Assembly: GCF_026151205.1 (NCBI RefSeq)
Contig: NC_087075.1
Span: 3,510,359 to 3,574,358 of the forward strand
Direction: 5' to 3'
DNA from: Bolinopsis microptera
Lineage: Eukaryota; Ctenophora; Tentaculata; Lobata; Bolinopsidae
Length of the DNA stretch: 64,000 nucleotides
Shown here: piece by piece, positions 12,001 to 24,000 of the stretch
Position numbering within the stretch: the stretch's first letter is position 1
Layout: each line of letters begins with the position of its first letter
Program-made: the position numbers and the translations under genes
The notes under the pieces: generated by a model
Databases searched by the model: none
Told to the model about the DNA's origin: nothing
The model's input: only the letters and a program-made list of their open reading frames with translations

Positions 12001-15000
12001 GAAAAAATCTGTTGTTGGAAAAACTGACTTGGAACTAGCTCTTGTTGATTTCATGTTTCGTAGAAGATTCCATGCCACAGGAGGGTCCCAGCAGATTTCT
12101 AATTGTTTTAATGGGTATCTTTCAGTTTTAAAAGCATAAATTTTTGATTATTTCTCCGTTACAGTTTCTAAAATCGCAGTTATTATATTGTTCTATTGAT
12201 TACCTATTCATTCCTTATCTTGATGTGATAACTTCGTGTTACGGGATCCGATCCATTGGGCATTTGTGTCAAGCGATCTCTTCGGGTGATTACTCAAATA
12301 TCCAACCTTTATAGCTCCAGAGTCCTCTGCTCCTCCTTCTCAAGTCGCAGATACAGACCTGGATTTGTCTGTGCACACTGAGCAGATTCTCGAAAGATTA
12401 GAGAGTGGTGACGATCCACTGAACCTGCTACCTAGAGACCCCTCTCCTCTACCTACCTCCCCAACTGTCGACTCTCCCCTCAACCTCATCGAGATACCGC
12501 CTCCTCAACCACTACCAGAGAGCTCGGCAGGACCTATCAGACGGAGGAATACCACACGGAGGAACATGGAAGCAGCAATCCATCAACAATATCCTCTTGT
12601 TTTGGAGATGGTGAAGAGTGGGACGAGCGCAAGGCAGGCTATTCAGCAGATTCAGATGCCCAGATCAACGTTCTACAAGTGGCGTTTTCACTTCGAGATG
12701 GCCAGGCCTACTCTCATGCTGTCTATATGTGATGATTAACTCTGAAAAACTAGGGACAACTGGGGAATGATCCCAGAACCTCGAGATTTCGCGTCTCTTG
12801 CTCTACCAATTGAGCTACTGACCCTGATTCTCAGAGCGAAATCACCACTCATATACAGCACAATTTCATGCTTTGTGTGGAATATAATTTATCAGTTATT
12901 TAGAATATATATTCGCATTTATCCACACTATATTTACATTACACGTACAACGTGATATCGTTATCAGTGCAGTGTGTACAACACCAACTACACCGATCAA
13001 TTGCCAATCTGCGAAACATTTTAATTATTATTATCACTTCGAGGTGGCCAGGCCTACTCTCATGAGAGTAGGCCTGGCCATCTCGAAGTGATAATAATAA
13101 TTAAAATGTTTCGCAGATTGGCAATTGATCGGTGTAGTTGGTGTTGTACACACTGCACTGATAACGATATCACGTTGTACGTGTAATGTAAATATAGTGT
13201 GGATAAATGCGAATATATATTCTAAATAACTAAGTGGTGTTTTGTTGCAGAAATGAAGCTTGTCGACTCCTCACACTATCATCACCTAGCTGATCAGTTC
13301 AAGGGAACCAAGCTGTGTGATCAATGTAAATACTGTTTATTTGAGGACTCTGCCTCTCTCAGAAAGACAGAGGAGATGAGGAAGAGCTCCGACCTTCTCC
13401 CTCTATCTATGTAAATTGTATGTTATTTACTTTTGTAATACTTATTATACATATTGCAATCATAAAGATGCCAATTTCAATTGATAATAAAAAATTAGAT
13501 ATAATCTTCATGAGTTGACTTATGGTGGTCGATGGACCACTGTACCTTGGTGAAGTGGTCCATGGACCACCTATAGTGGTCCATGGACCACTGGTCCATG
13601 GACCAGTCGAGCTTCTTGGAGACTGCCAAGAGGGCTTGTGGAACCCGTAAGGGGGACATACATAGGTTAGAATGGTTTTGTGCACCAAGAGGAGTGAGGG
13701 AATGAGGGTTGAAGAGAGAGAGCTTGAGAGTTGTTAGGGTGGTTAGGATCAGTAGGTGGAGTGTTTGGTTGGAGCCTTCTGTTTTTTGCTGTATAGCATT
13801 TTAGTCACTCCGCAGTTTATTAACTGTGTCTCAACTCTGCATAAAAATGGTTATATCTAAGCTTATGGACGGCTCAAAGCTTTAATTTTTTTGACAAATT
13901 AAAATTTGACTAATTATTGATAACTCAGCGTGTTTACTTTCGATCCTACGCAAAAAAAAGCGGAGAAAAAAACCATAAACGCAAAAGTCGCAATATCTCG
14001 AAATGGCGAATATGGACTGTACTTACTGCCTTTTCTGAGAAAACGGCAGGATAATAGATGGGGTCTCCAGGTAATACGTCGTAAGCTACTTTACGGCGTG
14101 CATGAGACTTTAACCCTAACCCTAACCTTTATTATTATACTAACCCTAACCCTAACTCTAACCTTTATACTAACCCTAACCCTAACCCTAACCTTTACAC
14201 TAACCCTTATAACCCTAACATTTATAATTATACCTAAAAAAATTGGCGCACATCAACATAACAACCGTGTTTTAACAATTTTATAATTATTATTAGCCTT
14301 AATTAGGGGGTGCACGATAAAAAAGACCTTGCTCGGATTTAAAAAATTTGTTTACCACTGTTTTCTAGAGACTGTGAGAATTTTCACAATACCAAATTTG
14401 TCATTCCTTTTTGGAAAGATCAGTGAGTTTCGCCTAGGTGCCATATTTGATAGTGCGCGGCTTTTGGAGCAAAAGTAGCTGTAAAAGTCGCGTAATTTGA
14501 CCAAATTCGTTGATTTTTGTCGTATTATTCGGATATATCTTCGGTTCCTTGAATGAGATCATTCTGAAAGTTGGCGACGACCTTCCAATAGGGCTTTCAC
14601 AACTGTCCGAAAAATTTGGTGGATATCGGAGTTGATATAGTGATCAAAATGGTGCAAAATACGCTGCTTTTAGCTGTAACATAATGTCTGATGGTTGGAT
14701 ATGCTTTAAATTTTTCGGACACTTTCCTTGTAAGTCTATAAGTAAGCTTACCAATTTTTGTTGCAATTGGAGGTCGGGAAGAATACTCAATATCTATTTA
14801 TTCGAAGAAAATTGTGCTGGCCGAAATTAGCGCTAAAAAACCATCCTACAGTCGGCACGCGCGGCTCACTGTCGATTTAATAAGGGGTGCAGAATTTAAA
14901 AAATTTGCAAAATATTTAAAAATCCGCTTCATTCTGCATTATGTTTTTTCCATTTCCCCTTCTGTAAATATACAATTTTACCAACACCCATAATCATGGG

Positions 15001-18000
15001 TGCATTTTTTGCAGTCGATTTGGTAAAAGTCTAGACGCCCTGACAAATTTCAGATCTCTAACTCAATTTTAACATGGTTTTTAAGGCACCTGAATATGGC
15101 GATTATGGTTTTTTTACCGAATTTCGTATAACAGTGCTGGCGCTGTATGGCGAGTATTTTATGCAAATTTCTTAAAAATCTCAACATAACTATTTTTTAT
15201 TCCTGTCATCTTTGACATTAAAATTTAAATTAGAATGTTTTGAACTAAAAATAAATCTGCTGAACGACTTCTGATGAGTCTTAATGCCTGAAAAACTCCT
15301 GCCGGAGTGCACGCTTCGCGTGCACGAAAGAGGCTTGTAACGTGTACCAAAGGGGGTATAATAGTTAAGGGGGTATAATATTAAAGGGGGTATAATAGTA
15401 AAGGGGGTATAATAGTAAATGGGGTACATAGTATATCCACAATAAATGCAACGGTCGTGCTTGCCAGCACTGTGAGAGTAAAAGGTTACAAAAGGTAGAT
15501 TTTGCAGAAAAACGTGGATTTTGGAAAACGAGGTGGGTAGGTTTAAATATGTCGTCAGTTCTTACTATACTAGCTTCCTTTCTTACGTCCGTAACCATAT
15601 CAACTTGTTGCGCGCAAGCCCGAGGATTGTTGATATTATGGAAAGTGCGTTACGTGCGTCTGCCTTTAGATTACGAGGTTTAATACGAATTAAAAAATGA
15701 CAAAATTCTTCATTCCTGCATCTTACTTACTTACTAAGATAGTGACAGTGTAAACGAGAACTACCACGTGCAGCTGCACCAGTCGATTTTCAGGTGCACT
15801 GATATTGCGCAGATTACAGTGGATATATACAAGTTTTTCCACTTTTTCCGTGCCCACGCACTGTTTTGTTAAAGGTGCGTTTTAAAAATATTTCGTGCGT
15901 AAAGTGCGTTCGGTTTTAAAAGTGCGTTTAGTGCACACGAACCAACTATGGTCACTATAGCTAGCCTTTGAGGTGTACTGTATAAATTAAAATAGCCGGT
16001 GGATACTCACTGAACACGTTCGAGTTAACATTAGTTCTCTCTTCGGCCCCCGATGTCTTTCCATGCTCGTCAGATTGGATGACACATGTGTAAACAGCAT
16101 CAGCCCCGTTTGCAGAGACAGGAATTGTCAGAACTGTAGTTTGACTGTTTGAACCAGAATCGTAAGTTCCAATGTCAATCTGATAGTCATCAGGAGCAGT
16201 ACCGTGAGTTATACCACCACCCGAACGAGGTTTCTCCCATGTTACCGCGTCCAATTGCTTTGTCAGGCCGTTCACTACACAAGATATTGTTGCCGCTGTG
16301 TCCTTGAGAACTTCGCTGTGTTTTGCGACTACCTCTGAAGTTACGAATTTTCTTACCAATATGATTTCAAAATAACCTGTAGCCATAAAAATAAAGATTT
16401 TAAATTTTAAACGTTATGCACTGTTTATCTAGGTTTCTTTTCAATTTCCATACAAACCGATCTAAAGAACAAACCTAAAGTAAGGAAAGTGACAGTGAGA
16501 TCTTTGTATTCAGACTCCTCTGAGTCTGGGTATTGTGAGGACTTAGCTGCACACTTCCATATCACGGGTGAAGTTGTAGTCAATCCTTGTAGCGTAGCAG
16601 CTGTGATGGTCAGACTAGATTCCTGGATATTGGTGCTAACTGTCCCTTGGGTGATAGTGTATCCTCCCTGACCGTCTGTTATTGGGGTGTTATCTCCACT
16701 CGTCCATGATACAGTAACAGCTGTAGTTACGTCTCCGATATTGCAGACCAATGTCTGGTCCACAGCGTCGGTTGCCGACATGTCAACAGGAGTGATAGCT
16801 GAAATAATTTGAGATAAATGGTTTCAAGATCATTTAATATCATTAGCTAAACTGGCTGCTAGAAAAACCATTGGTGTAGTCTATGGTTCTAGCGCCTTCA
16901 CAAGTAAAAAAATTAAACTTCTGAACATCCGTGTAAAGTTAATATTAGTAAGATACTCACTGAACACGTTCGAGTTAACGTTAGTTTTCTCTTCGGCCCC
17001 CGATGTCTTTCCATGCTCGTCAGATTGGATGACACATGTGTAAACAGCATCAGCCCCGTTTGCAGAGACAGGAATTGTCAGAACTGTAGTTTGACTGTTT
17101 GAACCAGAATCGTAAGTTCCAATGTCAATCTGATAGTCATCAGGAGCAGTACCGTGAGTTATACCACCACCCGAACGAGGTTTCTCCCATGTTACCGCGT
17201 CCAATTGCTTTGTCAGGCCGTTCACTACACAAGATATTGTTGCCGCTGTGTCCTTGAGAACTTCGCTGTGTTTTGCGACTACCTCTGAAGTTACGAATTT
17301 TCTTACCAATATGATTTCAAAATAACCTGTAGCCATAAAAATAAAGATTTTAAATTTTAAACGTTATGCACTGTTTATCTAGGTTTCTTTTCAATTTCCA
17401 TACAAACCGATCTAAAGAACAAACCTAAAGTAAGGAAAGTGACAGTGAGATCTTTGTATTCAGACTCCTCTGAGTCTGGGTATTGTGAGGACTTAGCTGC
17501 ACACTTCCATATCACGGGTGAAGTTGTAGTCAATCCTTGTAGCGTAGCAGCTGTGATGGTCAGACTAGATTCCTGGATATTGGTGCTAACTGTCCCTTGG
17601 GTGATAGTGTATCCTCCCTGACCGTCTGTTATTGGGGTGTTATCTCCACTCGTCCATGATACAGTAACAGCTGTAGTTACGTCTCCGATATTGCAGACCA
17701 ATGTCTGGTCCACAGCGTCGGTTGCCGACATGTCAACAGGAGTGATAGCTGAAATAATTTGAGATAAATGGTTTCAAGATCATTTAATATCATTAGCTAA
17801 ACTGGCTGCTAGAAAAACCATTGGTGTAGTCTATGGTTCTAGCGCCTTCACAAGTAAAAAAATTAAACTTCTGAACATCCGTGTAAAGTTAATATTAGTA
17901 AGATACTCACTGAACACGTTCGAGTTAACGTTAGTTTTCTCTTCGGCCCCCGATGTCTTTCCATGCTCGTCAGATTGGATGACACATGTGTAAACAGCAT

Positions 18001-21000
18001 CAGCCCCGTTTGCAGAGACAGGAATTGTCAGAACTGTAGTTTGACTGTTTGAACCAGAATCGTAAGTTCCAATGTCAATCTGATAGTCATCAGGAGCAGT
18101 ACCGTGAGTTATACCACCACCCGAACGAGGTTTCTCCCATGTTACCGCGTCCAATTGCTTTGTCAGGCCGTTCACTACACAAGATATTGTTGCCGCTGTG
18201 TCCTTGAGAACTTCGCTGTGTTTTGCGACTACCTCTGAAGTTACGAATTTTCTTACCAATATGATTTCAAAATAACCTGTAGCCATAAAAATAAAGATTT
18301 TAAATTTTAAACGTTATGCACTGTTTATCTAGGTTTCTTTTCAATTTCCATACAAACCGATCTAAAGAACAAACCTAAAGTAAGGAAAGTGACAGTGAGA
18401 TCTTTGTATTCAGACTCCTCTGAGTCTGGGTATTGTGAGGACTTAGCTGCACACTTCCATATCACGGGTGAAGTTGTAGTCAATCCTTGTAGCGTAGCAG
18501 CTGTGATGGTCAGACTAGATTCCTGGATATTGGTGCTAACTGTCCCTTGGGTGATAGTGTATCCTCCCTGACCGTCTGTTATTGGGGTGTTATCTCCACT
18601 CGTCCATGATACAGTAACAGCTGTAGTTACGTCTCCGATATTGCAGACCAATGTCTGGTCCACAGCGTCGGTTGCCGACATGTCAACAGGAGTGATAGCT
18701 GAAATAATTTGAGATAAATGGTTTCAAGATCATTTAATATCATTAGCTAAACTGGCTGCTAGAAAAACCATTGGTGTAGTCTATGGTTCTAGCGCCTTCA
18801 CAAGTAAAAAAATTAAACTTCTGAACATCCGTGTAAAGTTAATATTAGTAAGATACTCACTGAACACGTTCGAGTTAACGTTAGTTTTCTCTTCGGCCCC
18901 CGATGTCTTTCCATGCTCGTCAGATTGGATGACACATGTGTAAACAGCATCAGCCCCGTTTGCAGAGACAGGAATTGTCAGAACTGTAGTTTGACTGTTT
19001 GAACCAGAATCGTAAGTTCCAATGTCAATCTGATAGTCATCAGGAGCAGTACCGTGAGTTATACCACCACCCGAACGAGGTTTCTCCCATGTTACCGCGT
19101 CCAATTGCTTTGTCAGGCCGTTCACTACACAAGATATTGTTGCCGCTGTGTCCTTGAGAACTTCGCTGTGTTTTGCGACTACCTCTGAAGTTACGAATTT
19201 TCTTACCAATATGATTTCAAAATAACCTGTAGCCATAAAAATAAAGATTTTAAATTTTAAACGTTATGCACTGTTTATCTAGGTTTCTTTTCAATTTCCA
19301 TACAAACCGATCTAAAGAACAAACCTAAAGTAAGGAAAGTGACAGTGAGATCTTTGTATTCAGACTCCTCTGAGTCTGGGTATTGTGAGGACTTAGCTGC
19401 ACACTTCCATATCACGGGTGAAGTTGTAGTCAATCCTTGTAGCGTAGCAGCTGTGATGGTCAGACTAGATTCCTGGATATTGGTGCTAACTGTCCCTTGG
19501 GTGATAGTGTATCCTCCCTGACCGTCTGTTATTGGGGTGTTATCTCCACTCGTCCATGATACAGTAACAGCTGTAGTTACGTCTCCGATATTGCAGACCA
19601 ATGTCTGGTCCACAGCGTCGGTTGCCGACATGTCAACAGGAGTGATAGCTGAAATAATTTGAGATAAATGGTTTCAAGATCATTTAATATCATTAGCTAA
19701 ACTGGCTGCTAGAAAAACCATTGGTGTAGTCTATGGTTCTAGCGCCTTCACAAGTAAAAAAATTAAACTTCTGAACATCCGTGTAAAGTTAATATTAGTA
19801 AGATACTCACTGAACACGTTCGAGTTAACGTTAGTTTTCTCTTCGGCCCCCGATGTCTTTCCATGCTCGTCAGATTGGATGACACATGTGTAAACAGCAT
19901 CAGCCCCGTTTGCAGAGACAGGAATTGTCAGAACTGTAGTTTGACTGTTTGAACCAGAATCGTAAGTTCCAATGTCAATCTGATAGTCATCAGGAGCAGT
20001 ACCGTGAGTTATACCACCACCCGAACGAGGTTTCTCCCATGTTACCGCGTCCAATTGCTTTGTCAGGCCGTTCACTACACAAGATATTGTTGCCGCTGTG
20101 TCCTTGAGAACTTCGCTGTGTTTTGCGACTACCTCTGAAGTTACGAATTTTCTTACCAATATGATTTCAAAATAACCTGTAGCCATAAAAATAAAGATTT
20201 TAAATTTTAAACGTTATGCACTGTTTATCTAGGTTTCTTTTCAATTTCCATACAAACCGATCTAAAGAACAAACCTAAAGTAAGGAAAGTGACAGTGAGA
20301 TCTTTGTATTCAGACTCCTCTGAGTCTGGGTATTGTGAGGACTTAGCTGCACACTTCCATATCACGGGTGAAGTTGTAGTCAATCCTTGTAGCGTAGCAG
20401 CTGTGATGGTCAGACTAGATTCCTGGATATTGGTGCTAACTGTCCCTTGGGTGATAGTGTATCCTCCCTGACCGTCTGTTATTGGGGTGTTATCTCCACT
20501 CGTCCATGATACAGTAACAGCTGTAGTTACGTCTCCGATATTGCAGACCAATGTCTGGTCCACAGCGTCGGTTGCCGACATGTCAACAGGAGTGATAGCT
20601 GAAATAATTTGAGATAAATGGTTTCAAGATCATTTAATATCATTAGCTAAACTGGCTGCTAGAAAAACCATTGGTGTAGTCTATGGTTCTAGCGCCTTCA
20701 CAAGTAAAAAAATTAAACTTCTGAACATCCGTGTAAAGTTAATATTAGTAAGATACTCACTGAACACGTTCGAGTTAACGTTAGTTTTCTCTTCGGCCCC
20801 CGATGTCTTTCCATGCTCGTCAGATTGGATGACACATGTGTAAACAGCATCAGCCCCGTTTGCAGAGACAGGAATTGTCAGAACTGTAGTTTGACTGTTT
20901 GAACCAGAATCGTAAGTTCCAATGTCAATCTGATAGTCATCAGGAGCAGTACCGTGAGTTATACCACCACCCGAACGAGGTTTCTCCCATGTTACCGCGT

Positions 21001-24000
21001 CCAATTGCTTTGTCAGGCCGTTCACTACACAAGATATTGTTGCCGCTGTGTCCTTGAGAACTTCGCTGTGTTTTGCGACTACCTCTGAAGTTACGAATTT
21101 TCTTACCAATATGATTTCAAAATAACCTGTAGCCATAAAAATAAAGATTTTAAATTTTAAACGTTATGCACTGTTTATCTAGGTTTCTTTTCAATTTCCA
21201 TACAAACCGATCTAAAGAACAAACCTAAAGTAAGGAAAGTGACAGTGAGATCTTTGTATTCAGACTCCTCTGAGTCTGGGTATTGTGAGGACTTAGCTGC
21301 ACACTTCCATATCACGGGTGAAGTTGTAGTCAATCCTTGTAGCGTAGCAGCTGTGATGGTCAGACTAGATTCCTGGATATTGGTGCTAACTGTCCCTTGG
21401 GTGATAGTGTATCCTCCCTGACCGTCTGTTATTGGGGTGTTATCTCCACTCGTCCATGATACAGTAACAGCTGTAGTTACGTCTCCGATATTGCAGACCA
21501 ATGTCTGGTCCACAGCGTCGGTTGCCGACATGTCAACAGGAGTGATAGCTGAAATAATTTGAGATAAATGGTTTCAAGATCATTTAATATCATTAGCTAA
21601 ACTGGCTGCTAGAAAAACCATTGGTGTAGTCTATGGTTCTAGCGCCTTCACAAGTAAAAAAATTAAACTTCTGAACATCCGTGTAAAGTTAATATTAGTA
21701 AGATACTCACTGAACACGTTCGAGTTAACGTTAGTTTTCTCTTCGGCCCCCGATGTCTTTCCATGCTCGTCAGATTGGATGACACATGTGTAAACAGCAT
21801 CAGCCCCGTTTGCAGAGACAGGAATTGTCAGAACTGTAGTTTGACTGTTTGAACCAGAATCGTAAGTTCCAATGTCAATCTGATAGTCATCAGGAGCAGT
21901 ACCGTGAGTTATACCACCACCCGAACGAGGTTTCTCCCATGTTACCGCGTCCAATTGCTTTGTCAGGCCGTTCACTACACAAGATATTGTTGCCGCTGTG
22001 TCCTTGAGAACTTCGCTGTGTTTTGCGACTACCTCTGAAGTTACGAATTTTCTTACCAATATGATTTCAAAATAACCTGTAGCCATAAAAATAAAGATTT
22101 TAAATTTTAAACGTTATGCACTGTTTATCTAGGTTTCTTTTCAATTTCCATACAAACCGATCTAAAGAACAAACCTAAAGTAAGGAAAGTGACAGTGAGA
22201 TCTTTGTATTCAGACTCCTCTGAGTCTGGGTATTGTGAGGACTTAGCTGCACACTTCCATATCACGGGTGAAGTTGTAGTCAATCCTTGTAGCGTAGCAG
22301 CTGTGATGGTCAGACTAGATTCCTGGATATTGGTGCTAACTGTCCCTTGGGTGATAGTGTATCCTCCCTGACCGTCTGTTATTGGGGTGTTATCTCCACT
22401 CGTCCATGATACAGTAACAGCTGTAGTTACGTCTCCGATATTGCAGACCAATGTCTGGTCCACAGCGTCGGTTGCCGACATGTCAACAGGAGTGATAGCT
22501 GAAATAATTTGAGATAAATGGTTTCAAGATCATTTAATATCATTAGCTAAACTGGCTGCTAGAAAAACCATTGGTGTAGTCTATGGTTCTAGCGCCTTCA
22601 CAAGTAAAAAAATTAAACTTCTGAACATCCGTGTAAAGTTAATATTAGTAAGATACTCACTGAACACGTTCGAGTTAACGTTAGTTTTCTCTTCGGCCCC
22701 CGATGTCTTTCCATGCTCGTCAGATTGGATGACACATGTGTAAACAGCATCAGCCCCGTTTGCAGAGACAGGAATTGTCAGAACTGTAGTTTGACTGTTT
22801 GAACCAGAATCGTAAGTTCCAATGTCAATCTGATAGTCATCAGGAGCAGTACCGTGAGTTATACCACCACCCGAACGAGGTTTCTCCCATGTTACCGCGT
22901 CCAATTGCTTTGTCAGGCCGTTCACTACACAAGATATTGTTGCCGCTGTGTCCTTGAGAACTTCGCTGTGTTTTGCGACTACCTCTGAAGTTACGAATTT
23001 TCTTACCAATATGATTTCAAAATAACCTGTAGCCATAAAAATAAAGATTTTAAATTTTAAACGTTATGCACTGTTTATCTAGGTTTCTTTTCAATTTCCA
23101 TACAAACCGATCTAAAGAACAAACCTAAAGTAAGGAAAGTGACAGTGAGATCTTTGTATTCAGACTCCTCTGAGTCTGGGTATTGTGAGGACTTAGCTGC
23201 ACACTTCCATATCACGGGTGAAGTTGTAGTCAATCCTTGTAGCGTAGCAGCTGTGATGGTCAGACTAGATTCCTGGATATTGGTGCTAACTGTCCCTTGG
23301 GTGATAGTGTATCCTCCCTGACCGTCTGTTATTGGGGTGTTATCTCCACTCGTCCATGATACAGTAACAGCTGTAGTTACGTCTCCGATATTGCAGACCA
23401 ATGTCTGGTCCACAGCGTCGGTTGCCGACATGTCAACAGGAGTGATAGCTGAAATAATTTGAGATAAATGGTTTCAAGATCATTTAATATCATTAGCTAA
23501 ACTGGCTGCTAGAAAAACCATTGGTGTAGTCTATGGTTCTAGCGCCTTCACAAGTAAAAAAATTAAACTTCTGAACATCCGTGTAAAGTTAATATTAGTA
23601 AGATACTCACTGAACACGTTCGAGTTAACGTTAGTTTTCTCTTCGGCCCCCGATGTCTTTCCATGCTCGTCAGATTGGATGACACATGTGTAAACAGCAT
23701 CAGCCCCGTTTGCAGAGACAGGAATTGTCAGAACTGTAGTTTGACTGTTTGAACCAGAATCGTAAGTTCCAATGTCAATCTGATAGTCATCAGGAGCAGT
23801 ACCGTGAGTTATACCACCACCCGAACGAGGTTTCTCCCATGTTACCGCGTCCAATTGCTTTGTCAGGCCGTTCACTACACAAGATATTGTTGCCGCTGTG
23901 TCCTTGAGAACTTCGCTGTGTTTTGCGACTACCTCTGAAGTTACGAATTTTCTTACCAATATGATTTCAAAATAACCTGTAGCCATAAAAATAAAGATTT

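Larger units (their letters stand above)
10949..13600 (+). mobile_element. DNA transposon with IS1595/Merlin-type transposase and palindromic ends
   Basis: It interrupts the retrotransposon ORF. Both ends are clusters of the palindrome GGTCCATGGACC (10944-11057 and 13523-13606). The outermost inverted match begins CATGGACCA. The 8 bases outside are GACTGGTC on the left and GACCAGTC on the right, compatible with an 8-bp duplication whose middle two bases differ, although the palindromic nature makes the exact border uncertain. Cargo: a transposase, a second ORF, a tRNA-like sequence, a 338-bp palindrome and a small third ORF. Merlin and IS1595-group elements usually make 8-9 bp duplications. 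Confidence 0.65.
8689..13838 (+). mobile_element. 5'-truncated retrotransposon flanked by a 28-bp target duplication
   Basis: A 28-bp direct repeat (8661-8688 and 13839-13866, beginning GCATAAAAATGGTTATATCT) brackets this block and is best read as a target-site duplication made during integration. The left end enters the ORF within the reverse-transcriptase domain, so the copy is 5'-truncated. The right end follows the resumed ORF tail and a roughly 190-bp 3' region without a poly-A tail. A 2.65-kb DNA transposon (10949-13600) interrupts it. Confidence 0.8.
7322..14049. mobile_element. Outer inverted-repeat element hosting nested insertions
   Basis: A perfect 29-bp inverted repeat bounds this block (7322-7350 and 14021-14049; it begins CTGCCGTTTTCTCAGAAAAG). 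Inside, the motif CAGAAAAGG(C/A)AGTAAGTCC and its complement recur several times at 7500-8640, like subterminal binding sites. Without the retrotransposon (8689-13838 plus one target copy) the element would be about 1.55 kb. No obvious target duplication or own gene was found. Related motifs recur at 57240-57450. Confidence 0.65.

Noticed and set aside
13930-14286. A 118-codon ORF rich in Leu and Thr
   Set aside because: It runs through the CCCTAA block and has no domain.
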